DNA of 22,557 nucleotides from JBNKEI01 sp050288705 (lineage in GTDB: Bacteria > Myxococcota > Myxococcia > Myxococcales > UBA5297). The notes beneath the pieces are model-generated. The model had not been told where the DNA came from, made no database searches, and saw only the letters and a program-made list of their open reading frames with translations. The position numbers and the translations under genes were made by a program. Below are positions 6,504 through 14,065 of this stretch, piece after piece (positions within the stretch are counted from its first letter, which is position 1; every line of letters begins with the position of its first letter). The stretch covers positions 1 to 22,557 of the forward strand of contig JBNKEI010000211.1 of the NCBI GenBank assembly GCA_050288705.1, in the 5' to 3' direction.

Positions 6504-7460
6504 CTACTCGTCTCCGATAGCAGCATGTAGCTCTGGTAAGACTTTAGCCATGTCCCCAACTAAGCCATAATCCGCTACCTGAAAGATGGGAGCTTCGGGG
6601 TTAGTATTAATTGCTACAATGACTTTGGAGCCCTTCATTCCCGCTAAGTGTTGTATTGCCCCGCTAATTCCGGCAGCAATGTAAAGCTCGGGAGCAACTA
6701 CCTTACCAGTTTGACCAATCTGTAAATCGTTAGCCACCCATCCAGCATCTACTGCGGCCCGCGATGCTCCTACTGCGCCACCAAGCTTATCGGCTAAGGC
6801 TTCTATTGGCTGGAAATTGCCTTTGGCGCCTCTTCCTCCAGAAACCACTACCCGCGCCTCGGTCAGCTCTGGCCGGGTACTTTGTACCGATTGGAATTCC
6901 AAGAATTGGGTTTTGGCTGGGGCAGGCAACGCAAAGCCTTCCTTTTCAAGGTGTGCCGGTGCGCCGGGTGCGGGCAGAGGAAATTCGGTTGCCCGAATAG
7001 TAAATGCTTTAATTGGGGTTAATATTTCTGTCAAAGCTAAAACATTGCCTGCCCACATAGGACGCTGCAATTCAACAGCGGCGCCTTGTCCTTCAAATTT
7101 GGTTACTTCGGAAGCCATTCCCGCATTCATTTGCGTGGCTACCCTCGGCATATAATCTTTGCCCTGCGCAGTGGCTGCTGCTCCTATCCAATCAATTTGA
7201 ATGCTTTTCGCAAGTTGAGTTATTGCCTGCGTATAGGTTTCCGCCAAATAATTTTTCAGATCTGGTGATTCCACGGCATGTAAACTATGGCATTGAAAAC
7301 ACTTAAGCTCGTCGATCGCCGAGGCCAGGTGGCTACCTAATACTGCAACGTGCAACTCGCCACCAATGCGTTGGGCCAAATCTTGACCGGCTGCAATAGC
7401 GTGGAGAGAAGCTTTGCGCAAATTTCCATTTTGTTGTTCGGCAACAATGAGAATTTTCAT
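6504..7460 (-). CDS. etfA: Electron transfer flavoprotein alpha subunit (FixB/EtfA)
   Basis: This 318-residue subunit pairs with EtfB to carry electrons from acyl-CoA and other dehydrogenases to the quinone pool via ETF:quinone oxidoreductase, in the cytoplasm. The N-terminal Rossmann-like domain starts MKILIVAE. The C-terminal FAD domain shows the family's fingerprints: SGGRG (207-211), GASRAAVDAGW (231-241), QIGQTGK (247-253), GISGAIQH (264-271) and NTNPEAPIF (285-293). The length is normal. An AAGG-type ribosome-binding site precedes the ATG, and the gene follows etfB after 21 bases, so they form one operon. No partner dehydrogenase is in the window. Confidence 0.95.
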   Translation of the reverse strand: MKILIVAEQQNGNLRKASLHAIAAGQDLAQRIGGELHVAVLGSHLASAIDELKCFQCHSLHAVESPDLKNYLAETYTQAITQLAKSIQIDWIGAAATAQGKDYMPRVATQMNAGMASEVTKFEGQGAAVELQRPMWAGNVLALTEILTPIKAFTIRATEFPLPAPGAPAHLEKEGFALPAPAKTQFLEFQSVQSTRPELTEARVVVSGGRGAKGNFQPIEALADKLGGAVGASRAAVDAGWVANDLQIGQTGKVVAPELYIAAGISGAIQHLAGMKGSKVIVAINTNPEAPIFQVADYGLVGDMAKVLPELHAAIGDE

Positions 7461-7481
7461 TAAAGAACCTTTCTGGGTGTT

Positions 7482-8273
7482 TTAAACCACCTTTGCTTCG
7501 TTGCGTAATTTGTCTAATAGGGAAGCCACGTCGGAAACCATGACGCCAGCCTTGCGGCCAGCCGGACTGCTAAGTTTAGAAACTCGCACCTTGATCGTAG
7601 TGTCCACTCCCAATTCTTGGGGGGATTGAACGGAAATTGGCTTTTTCTTAGCCTTCATTATTCCTGGTAATGAAGCGTAGCGGGGTAGATTGAGACGAAG
7701 ATCGGTAGTAATTACGGCTGGCAGAGGCGTGCGTAATGTTTCGATTCCTCCATCGACTTCCCGCATGGCTCGTACAGTGTTTTCAGAGACAACAATAGCG
7801 GGAAGCTTGTTCTTTTCAGCCTCCGATTCCAAATTTTCAATCTTTGAGGCGAAAGTGATTTGTGGCCATTGCAAGAGTTCCGCCAGAATCTGTCCCGTTT
7901 GGTTTTGATCATCGTCGATGGATTGTTTGCCCATCAAAACCAAGTCGGGTTTTTCTTGAGAAACCACTGCTCGCAAAAGACGCGCAGCCAAATCCGGGTC
8001 AATGGCTCCTTGGTGAGAAATTAAAATGCCGCGATCGGCTCCCATGGCAAGGGCGTGTCGAATTTCGGTTTGCGATTTTTCCGAACCTATGGAAACTACT
8101 ACCACTTCGCCTGAGTGCTTAGCGGTTAATCGTAATGCTTCTTCGACGGCGATTTCATCAAAAGGGTTGATTTTGTAGCCTACCCCTTCAGTAACAATTC
8201 CTGAACCATCCGATTTTACGTAAATCTTGGATTCGGGGTCTTCCACACGTTTGGTAGTAACCAGAATTTTCAC
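7482..8273 (-). CDS. etfB: Electron transfer flavoprotein beta subunit (FixA/EtfB)
   Basis: A 263-residue AMP-binding partner of EtfA. The start is taken as the GTG at 8271-8273 giving VKILVTTKRVEDPES, since AGAGAGG precedes it and the family begins (M)KILV..KRV. An ATG about 50 codons further up is in frame, but the added residues are unlike the family and would run through the structured upstream DNA. Family features are GKQSIDDDQNQTGQ (about 150-163, the EtfB signature region), INPFDEIAVEEALRL near the N-terminus, and a C-terminal arm. Length and order (etfB then etfA) are typical. Confidence 0.95.
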   Translation of the reverse strand: MKILVTTKRVEDPESKIYVKSDGSGIVTEGVGYKINPFDEIAVEEALRLTAKHSGEVVVVSIGSEKSQTEIRHALAMGADRGILISHQGAIDPDLAARLLRAVVSQEKPDLVLMGKQSIDDDQNQTGQILAELLQWPQITFASKIENLESEAEKNKLPAIVVSENTVRAMREVDGGIETLRTPLPAVITTDLRLNLPRYASLPGIMKAKKKPISVQSPQELGVDTTIKVRVSKLSSPAGRKAGVMVSDVASLLDKLRNEAKVV

Positions 8274-8300
8274 AAAAACCTCTCTCTTAGAGCATAGAGG

Positions 8301-8402
8301 CAATTGCAAAACCCAATTTCCCGCTCCTAGCCGGCAAAGCCGGCCTTCGCTTAATTGGGGGCTGTCGCCCCAAACTCTATCAGCCGGTGGGTTTTGCAAT
8401 TG
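8301..8402. repeat. Cloverleaf-like structured element upstream of etfB
   Basis: A perfect 15-base inverted repeat (8301-8315 with 8388-8402, CAATTGCAAAACCCA) encloses two further hairpins: GCCGGC-AAA-GCCGGC at 8330-8344 and GGGGC-TGTC-GCCCC at 8358-8371 with flanking TT/AA pairs. The element ends 27 bases before the etfB start. It may be a small mobile palindromic element of the REP/MITE type, or a folded 5' leader of the etfBA transcript. No target-site duplication is evident at its ends. Confidence 0.6.
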
Positions 8403-8496
8403 ACTGTTTATGTAAAGCAACACAACCTATATGTTCGTTCTCGCATGGTAAAGTAGAGCAATCGAGTTGCAATTTTGGGGTTCACTATAAAACCCA

Positions 8497-8529
8497 CGCG
8501 CCCGGCTTTTTTCAAAGAAACCGGGCGCG
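8497..8529 (-). terminator. Terminator of the cold-shock gene
   Basis: A 9-base GC-rich stem (CGCGCCCGG at 8497-8505, CCGGGCGCG at 8521-8529) with a 15-base loop lies 27 bases after the stop of the cold-shock gene in its reading direction. It is followed by TGGGTTTTATA, a short T-run. It separates this gene from etfBA. Confidence 0.6.
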
Positions 8530-8556
8530 GAATGCAACGTCAGGAACGCAGGCGGT

Positions 8557-8763
8557 TTAAGCTGTTGGCCTAACGTTCGAAGCTTGAAGGCCCTTTGGAC
8601 CCTTGGCAACATCAAATTCTACCTTCTGCCCCTCGGCAAGGGTCCGAAACCCGTCAATTTTGATTGCCGTGTGGTGACAGAACACATCTTCGCCCCCATT
8701 GTCTTGCGAAATGAATCCATAGCCTTTTGCATCATTGAACCACTTCACGGTACCAGTTGCCAT
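8557..8763 (-). CDS. cspA: CspA-family cold-shock domain protein
   Basis: A 68-residue single cold-shock domain that binds single-stranded RNA/DNA and melts RNA secondary structure. It begins MATGTVKWFNDAKGYGFI with RNP1 (KGYGFI) and RNP2-like (DVFCHHTAI) motifs, then LAEGQKVEFDVAKGPKG. The usual RNP2 reads VFVH; here it is VFCH, a mild substitution. AAGGAAAG lies just before the ATG. It has its own promoter candidate and leader hairpin upstream, and a terminator downstream. Many paralogues exist in a typical genome, so the symbol denotes the family, not a particular orthologue. Confidence 0.93.
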   Translation of the reverse strand: MATGTVKWFNDAKGYGFISQDNGGEDVFCHHTAIKIDGFRTLAEGQKVEFDVAKGPKGLQASNVRPTA

Positions 8764-8784
8764 ACTTTCCTTCTTCCGTGTGTT

Positions 8785-8807
8785 CGAGCGATTTCCAGTA
8801 TCGCTCG
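8785..8807 (-). promoter_or_regulatory. Leader hairpin of the cold-shock gene
   Basis: CGAGCGAT and ATCGCTCG form a perfect 8-base stem with a 7-base loop, ending 21 bases before the start codon and just before the ribosome-binding site. Cold-shock gene leaders commonly fold to control translation by temperature; this hairpin could act that way, but that is inference. Confidence 0.5.
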
Positions 8808-8837
8808 GTCCCTTCAGCTAATACTGCGGACGTCTAT

Positions 8838-8866
8838 TTCATAGTACCGTCACTCTTTGATGTCGA
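8838..8866 (-). promoter_or_regulatory. Sigma-70-type promoter for the cold-shock gene
   Basis: On the minus strand TCGACA (8861-8866), a 17-base spacer, and TATGAA (8838-8843) give 5/6 and 4/6 matches to the consensus. The predicted transcript has a leader of roughly 65-70 bases containing the hairpin at 8785-8807. Confidence 0.45.
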
Positions 8867-9051
8867 GATTGAAGAATGCTTTCGCTAATTAGCTCTGTTC
8901 CCTGGTCGACGGTCAAATCCTATGGCTACCCTGCGGTTTGCCAAACTAATAGACAGCTTGCGAAAAATCGAGAGAGGTGGTCAATATACAGCCAAGTAGG
9001 ATGCTACTTTTTCAGACGTTTGCTTCAGAATAAGGTATCTTCATTTGCTCG
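8867..9051. other. Intergenic DNA between the divergent cold-shock and kinase genes
   Basis: The whole gap between the cold-shock start (8763) and the kinase start (9160) is 396 bases. It holds one promoter candidate for each flanking gene. In this central part I see no open frame, tRNA or strong hairpin. Confidence 0.5.
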
Positions 9052-9082
9052 TTGAAGAATCACAAAGAGTCTTTGCTATAAA
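9052..9082 (+). promoter_or_regulatory. Extended -10 promoter candidate for the sensor kinase
   Basis: TATAAA (9077-9082) is preceded by TG at 9074-9075, an extended -10. TTGAAG at 9052-9057 is a possible -35 with a long 19-base spacer. A small hairpin (CTCGC/GCGAG, 9093-9109) would lie at the 5' end of the transcript. Confidence 0.4.
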
Positions 9083-9159
9083 AACCGGCTAGCTCGCTTG
9101 CGTTGCGAGGGTTAGTACTTTTTGGAATTTAGAGTTAACTTTTCACGAGAAATTGTCCC

Positions 9160-12100
9160 TTGGTAAAAACAGCCGCCATTCTTCCCACTGCATCTATTCC
9201 CAAGCTGCAACCATGGCTGCGGCGAGCCAACTACAAGCTTTGTACACTTTCAGAGAATCCCTTTGTTGCAGTGGTTGATTTTACTCATCAAGAGGCTTTG
9301 CAAGATATTGGCCAGCTAAGAACCAACAAGAAAACCCTAAGTATAGGAGTGCTTGCGGTAATCGATGACCATTGTGATGCGCGCGAGGTGCTTGATGCTG
9401 GTGCTGACGGTTTTGTGGCCACGGGATGTATGGAGCGCGAGTTTGTTCTTCGTCTGGAAGCGGTTCGCCAAGTAGCGTTTTCTCGCTTGGAGCAGGCAAG
9501 GCGCGAAAAAAACCTGGCTGTTCTTCTGAATCTAACCGCTCACTATGCGGCAGCGTTGGACGTAGCTACCTTGCTTCACGATGTTACGCGTCGCTTGGCG
9601 GAAGAGCTTTCCATCGATCGCTGCGCTTTGGTACTTATTGATGAGCAGAATGGTCTTGGGCACATTGTGGCGGCCAGCGATGATAGCGCCATTCGCGACC
9701 TGCGCATCGAGCTTGCACGATATCCAGAAATCCGCGAAGCAGTTCGTACTGATGTTCCGGTAGTGGTGGAAGACGTGGGTAGCCACCCCTTGCTGGGAGA
9801 AGTTAAGGAAATGGTCGCTCAGCGGGGAATTGCTTCTTTGGCAGCAGTTCCTTTGACTGTACAGCAAAAAACTCTCGGGGTTTTGCTTCTGCGTTCCAGT
9901 GCGGGGGTTCGGTTTAGTCCCCAGGAAATAAGCTTCGCTTGGACAGTTGCTCATGCAACTGCCATTGCTTTGCGCAACGTGCGAATGTTGGAAGGCTTGC
10001 GGGGGCAAGCAGAACAAGCCGAAGCGCAGGTTGCCGAGCTTGCGCGTTACGCCGATTTTTTCCAATACGTTTCTGACGGAATAGTCATTCTAGATAAGAA
10101 CGGAAAAATTATTTCCTTGAATCCCGCTGCTGTGGAAGTTCTGGGACTGTCGGTTGATCAAGCCAAAGGCAAATATTTTACTAACTACGCCGATTCCTCT
10201 TCCGAGGAAGCAATGACACAAATGCTTCGCAAGTCTGGTAGGGGATTGGTTTGCCGCGATATCGACCTAGAAGTAAAACGGCTTGATCAAATCCGGCTTA
10301 CTCTTTCAGTGTGTGCTTCTCCAGTGCAAGGTGGCCGAACTATTCTATCGTTTCGCGATGTCACCGCTCAGCGAGCGACCGAAAAAGAACTGCGTAGAAC
10401 TAAAGAATTTTTAGAAAGGCTTATTGATTCCTCTGGCGAGGCCATTGTGGCCGCCGACCAAGCCGGAAAAGTAGTGCTTTTGAACCGTAGCGCGGAACGA
10501 ATTTTTGGTTTTACTGCCAGTGAGGCGCGGGGCATCCAGGTCGACAAGCTATATTTGCAGCTATCTCCGCAGGAAATGCACCTACAACTCATGTCGCTAA
10601 TGAGAAGTGAAGACAAGCAAATTCGGCAGATGGAGCAAGCCAGGGGTGAATTACGAACCAAGAAAGGGGAAACCGTTCCAGTATTAATGTCAGCAGCATC
10701 AATTTTCGTGAATGAAGAACCTATTGCCTCGGTTGCCCTTTTTAGTGATTTAAGAGAACGGACTCAGTTAGAAGCAAAGCTCTGGCACGCTCAGGAAAAA
10801 CTTAAAGAGGCGGAAAAACACGCAGTGGTATTAGAATTTGCGGGAGCTACTGCACACGAATTGAATCAGCCTCTGACTGCGGTTATGGGGTGGGCGGAGA
10901 TGTTGAAACTCCGACTAATTGGTAAGGATGACGACCCTGCGCATAAGCAGCCAGTGGAAATAATTCTAAGAGAAGCCGAGCGGATGAAAGAAATTGTCCG
11001 CAAAATTGGAAAGACTAACCGCCACGAGACCAAGCCTTATGTTGGAGATACGAGAATTATTGATTTCGAAGCGGCTTCAGTCGATTTACCAGAATCCGGG
11101 GATTCATTTTCTCCGTTGGGAGCAATGGTTTTACTCTCGCGAGAAGTGGCCCAGGCAGCCAACAGTGATAAAATATATGCGATTGTTTATCGGTGGCTAG
11201 AGGCGTTTTTTCCTCAACGCTTTCGTCGTGTTCTTATTTCGACTTCCGGCACGCATTCGGCAAAAACTATTCGGGAAACCCAAAAAACTTCTGCAGAACA
11301 ACTGCAATCTCTATATCGAGTTCCCTTGGTTGCTTCTAATGATAGTTTTGGTGAATTAGTGGTCGAATTGTCCGAGCCACAAGCTCACAAAATGCAGGAA
11401 AAAGACGTTGTAGATCTTATTAGCTTTATAGTTGGTTCGCGACTGCAGGCCATTCAATGTAATTCTGAGCTCTGTTTAGCAAAGAAGTATTTTGACGAAT
11501 TGCTGGATAATGTCCAGATGCTGGCTTTGGTAACCAGTCGCCGGCACAGAATTATTATTATGAATAAAGCATTAGAAGATTTTTTGGGATGTCCGCGGGA
11601 TAAGTTTATAAATCAGCCGGTGGAGCAATTAGTCGAAGAATCAGAACAAAAATCGTTAAGAGAAATTTGGGAAAAAAGTATACAGGGAAACCGTTGTCAT
11701 CCTTTCGAAATAGCCATAAAAACAGCAAAGAATTCCGCTAAAAAAGTGCTCTTTTCTTTATCCGCAATTCGGGATGGAGCAGGAAACGTTGTAAAGCTGA
11801 TGGCGCTTGGCCAAGACATTTCTAGACAAAAAGAAATGGAGTGGCGTATTGCCCAAGCAGAGAAACTAGCTTCATTGGGGCAGCTTGCCGCCGGGGTAGC
11901 TCATGAAATCAATAACCCTTTATCTACTATTACCATGTATACCGAGTCGCTTCTCCAAACCGAGAAAAGGGGGTCATTCCAGCCAGCGGAGTTAGAAAAG
12001 CTATTTCGTATTAAAGAATCCGCGAATCGTATTTCGCACTTTGCACAAGAACTAACCAATTATGCTCGTCCTTCTTCGAACTGTATAGAAGTATTGGATT

Positions 12101-12552
12101 TGCAAGAAGTGCTTGAAGAAGCTATTCGCTATTGTGAGCCATCATTGAAAGAATGTGGGACTTTTCTTGATCGCAAGTATTCTCCAATGCCCAGGATCAA
12201 AGGGGTGCGCGCCCAATTAGTGCAAGTATTCGTGAATCTGTGTATTAATGCCTGTCATTCGTTGTCCGATAAAGAGGGGCGTATAGAGGTTAGTTCCTGC
12301 TCTAGAGAAGAGGGGAGTGTAATCAAAATAAGCGACACTGGTTCGGGAATACGCGACGAGGATCTTCCCAAGATATTCGAGCCGTTTTTTAGCACCAAAC
12401 CAGAAGGAAGAGGCACGGGATTGGGGCTTCCTATAGTTCAAAATATCGTGCAAAAGCATGGCGGTACCATTCAGGTGGCCAGCCAACAAGGAAAGGGGAC
12501 AACCTTTACGGTGTGGTTTCCTGGGTTCACTGACCGTTCTCATAAACCTTGA
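9160..12552 (+). CDS. Multidomain sensor histidine kinase with two HisKA domains and one ATPase domain
   Basis: A 1130-residue soluble kinase without membrane segments. Domains in order: receiver-like, probably degenerate (about 30-105; GVLAVIDD, VLDAGADGFV); GAF (about 115-275); PAS (about 295-400); PAS (about 412-530); first HisKA with H566 (ATAHELNQPL); a GAF-like region (about 655-765); PAS (about 775-890); second HisKA with H915 (GVAHEINNPL); and HATPase_c with the N box at N1026/N1030, D1059-x-G-x-G, FEPFFSTK (1073-1080) and GRGTGLGLPI (1083-1092). No ATPase domain follows the first HisKA, so H566 could only be phosphorylated by the distal ATPase, or may serve for dimerisation. The start is a TTG with a weak ribosome-binding site; no better in-frame start is seen nearby. 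No response regulator gene is adjacent, so the output is unknown. Confidence 0.88.
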   Translation: MVKTAAILPTASIPKLQPWLRRANYKLCTLSENPFVAVVDFTHQEALQDIGQLRTNKKTLSIGVLAVIDDHCDAREVLDAGADGFVATGCMEREFVLRLEAVRQVAFSRLEQARREKNLAVLLNLTAHYAAALDVATLLHDVTRRLAEELSIDRCALVLIDEQNGLGHIVAASDDSAIRDLRIELARYPEIREAVRTDVPVVVEDVGSHPLLGEVKEMVAQRGIASLAAVPLTVQQKTLGVLLLRSSAGVRFSPQEISFAWTVAHATAIALRNVRMLEGLRGQAEQAEAQVAELARYADFFQYVSDGIVILDKNGKIISLNPAAVEVLGLSVDQAKGKYFTNYADSSSEEAMTQMLRKSGRGLVCRDIDLEVKRLDQIRLTLSVCASPVQGGRTILSFRDVTAQRATEKELRRTKEFLERLIDSSGEAIVAADQAGKVVLLNRSAERIFGFTASEARGIQVDKLYLQLSPQEMHLQLMSLMRSEDKQIRQMEQARGELRTKKGETVPVLMSAASIFVNEEPIASVALFSDLRERTQLEAKLWHAQEKLKEAEKHAVVLEFAGATAHELNQPLTAVMGWAEMLKLRLIGKDDDPAHKQPVEIILREAERMKEIVRKIGKTNRHETKPYVGDTRIIDFEAASVDLPESGDSFSPLGAMVLLSREVAQAANSDKIYAIVYRWLEAFFPQRFRRVLISTSGTHSAKTIRETQKTSAEQLQSLYRVPLVASNDSFGELVVELSEPQAHKMQEKDVVDLISFIVGSRLQAIQCNSELCLAKKYFDELLDNVQMLALVTSRRHRIIIMNKALEDFLGCPRDKFINQPVEQLVEESEQKSLREIWEKSIQGNRCHPFEIAIKTAKNSAKKVLFSLSAIRDGAGNVVKLMALGQDISRQKEMEWRIAQAEKLASLGQLAAGVAHEINNPLSTITMYTESLLQTEKRGSFQPAELEKLFRIKESANRISHFAQELTNYARPSSNCIEVLDLQEVLEEAIRYCEPSLKECGTFLDRKYSPMPRIKGVRAQLVQVFVNLCINACHSLSDKEGRIEVSSCSREEGSVIKISDTGSGIRDEDLPKIFEPFFSTKPEGRGTGLGLPIVQNIVQKHGGTIQVASQQGKGTTFTVWFPGFTDRSHKP

Positions 12553-12640
12553 TTTGTCGCCGGCTCTAGGAGATCCACCTAGGAAAGTGGACGAAGTGGT
12601 GACCGGAGAGATTTACCTGCTTCATCCACCTGCTCTAAAC

Positions 12641-13051
12641 TTATTCGGTTGGTGAAAAGTGATCAGCAATAACGCGCCACTTACCGTTCTCTTTGATAAG
12701 GGTAAACAGGTCGCGCCCCTTCATGGCAACTGACTTTCCCTTCATCGTATAGGTGCAATCGAAATAGTAGGCCGCGACGGCGACAGTTCCGCCGCAAAAC
12801 AGTTCGATGTGCGGCTCGTGCTCTATGAATTGAATGTTTTCGGCTTCGCGACTGAACCATGTCCACTCTTCAAGGCAGGCGCGGCCACCCGAGCGAATGG
12901 TTGATTCGCCACCGCACACGGCGATCATCTGCTCATGAAAGTAATCTACCAGGGCTTCTGGACGATTGTCCTGGCTCCAGAGGCGGTTTATGGTTTTCAG
13001 TGTCTCCCAAACCGCCTGCTTGTCAGCGTCATTCATTAAATTGTGTGTCAT
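12641..13051 (-). CDS. SnoaL/DUF4440-like NTF2-fold protein
   Basis: A 136-residue protein with the alpha+beta cone fold expected of SnoaL/NTF2-like proteins: N-terminal helix (DKQAVWETLKTINRLW), a central segment, and strands ending GRDLFTLIKENGKWRVIADHFSP, typical of the family. The start at 13049-13051 is chosen because AAAAGGAGAG precedes it; an ATG eleven codons further up lacks such a site. The gene lies 94 bases downstream of a sigma-factor gene on the same strand. In ECF41/ECF56-type systems a SnoaL-like domain is fused to the sigma factor and modulates it, so a separate copy here may regulate, or be a target of, that sigma factor. The ligand is unknown. Confidence 0.75.
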   Translation of the reverse strand: MTHNLMNDADKQAVWETLKTINRLWSQDNRPEALVDYFHEQMIAVCGGESTIRSGGRACLEEWTWFSREAENIQFIEHEPHIELFCGGTVAVAAYYFDCTYTMKGKSVAMKGRDLFTLIKENGKWRVIADHFSPTE

Positions 13052-13094
13052 TACCAACTCTCCTTTTATGCTCAAGTAAATCAACAGAAGGTTG

Positions 13095-13121
13095 GATGCG
13101 TGTGAGCGTAAAATCGTGACA
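13095..13121 (-). promoter_or_regulatory. ECF41-like promoter candidate ahead of the SnoaL gene
   Basis: On the minus strand TGTCACG, 16 bases, then CATC (13095-13098) closely resembles the TGTCACA-N16-CGTC motif reported for ECF41 sigma factors, with one mismatch in each half. It lies about 44 bases before the SnoaL-like start, directly downstream of a sigma-factor gene. Recognition by that sigma factor is inference. Confidence 0.45.
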
Positions 13122-13145
13122 GTGTTCGACAGAAAAATTTTAATT

Positions 13146-14015
13146 TTAAGGTGTATCGAGGTTGAGAATGGCGCGTAGACGCGGATGGTTAATCAGGTGC
13201 TTTAGCAAGTCGACGGTATCTGGAGGAGGCGCAGCGACGTGTTCTCGAAACAGAACGCCGACTCCGTCGGAGACGATCTGCTCCAAAACTGGCCGGCCTT
13301 CTACGGCTGCCTGACGAATCTTTTCGGTTGCATGGGGGGCAAATTGCAGTTGATTCGGGTCCACGATGCCCAATCGCACGAACTCAGCGGTTTTCCGAGC
13401 GCAACGACACGGATTTTCCGGGTTCACTAACCCGCAGTTGCCCATGAGAAACGTATGCAAGTCGCGCCTGGCACGGGAAAGCTTTTGCCGGAACCCTGCC
13501 GGGGTACTTTCGAGCACGGACGCGCACAGTGTATCTGGCAGCTCGAACATTTCGCCGAGTAGATACACGATGCGTTGTTCGCGACTAAGACAGAGCAACA
13601 TCGCTGTGGTGCACCCCACCGCGGCTTCGGTAACGATCGCAGCGGCTTCGGGGGAATTGATCGGATATTCCTGCTGCGGCATTGCCTGAAGACATTGCTC
13701 GTAGCATGCGAAGCCAGAATTGCTCTGTTCCGCCCGGCTCTGTTTTTTCCAGTGAAGCAGATGGTTTACTGCAATGCGATAGAGCCACGTACGAAAGGAG
13801 CTTCTGTTCTCGAAGGACGGGAGCCCGGTTACCATTTTGATGAGGATTTCTTGCGCTGCGTCCTCAGCGGCTTCTCGATTCCAGAGCATACGGTGGGAGA
13901 GAAGAAAGATCCAATGTTGGTGGCGCAATACCAGATTTTCTAGGGCCGCATTGTTTCCATTGCGCGCTGCCGTAACCAGTTGCTCATCAGTAGCTCTGTT
14001 GGCAACTTGCGGCAT
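13146..14015 (-). CDS. ECF-type RNA polymerase sigma factor with Cys-containing C-terminal extension
   Basis: A 289-residue sigma factor. Region 2 spans about 22-95 (ENLVLRHQHWIFLLSHRML, AEDAAQEILIKMVTGLPSF, FRTWLYRIAVNHLLHWKK), and region 4 about 125-190 (LCLSREQRIVYLLGEMFELPD, FRQKLSRARRDLHTFL). Beyond the usual ECF length is an extension of about 100 residues containing NCGLVNPENPCRCARKTAEF (C194, C203, C205), which might bind a metal or act as an internal regulator. No membrane anti-sigma gene is adjacent; the SnoaL-like gene follows instead. The pair is richer in G+C than the genes on either side, suggesting transfer. The start is ATG with a weak AAGGG upstream. Which ECF group it belongs to cannot be decided by eye. 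Confidence 0.85.
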   Translation of the reverse strand: MPQVANRATDEQLVTAARNGNNAALENLVLRHQHWIFLLSHRMLWNREAAEDAAQEILIKMVTGLPSFENRSSFRTWLYRIAVNHLLHWKKQSRAEQSNSGFACYEQCLQAMPQQEYPINSPEAAAIVTEAAVGCTTAMLLCLSREQRIVYLLGEMFELPDTLCASVLESTPAGFRQKLSRARRDLHTFLMGNCGLVNPENPCRCARKTAEFVRLGIVDPNQLQFAPHATEKIRQAAVEGRPVLEQIVSDGVGVLFREHVAAPPPDTVDLLKHLINHPRLRAILNLDTP

Positions 14016-14065
14016 TGTTTCAAAGCCCTTCCTGTCCGAGCGTTTCGTCGATAAAAACAGTTTAA

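Noticed and set aside
8274..8423. Fifty-residue N-terminal extension of EtfB
   Set aside because: It would be translated from the structured element, is unlike the family, and the GTG at 8271-8273 has AGAGAGG upstream and the family N-terminus.
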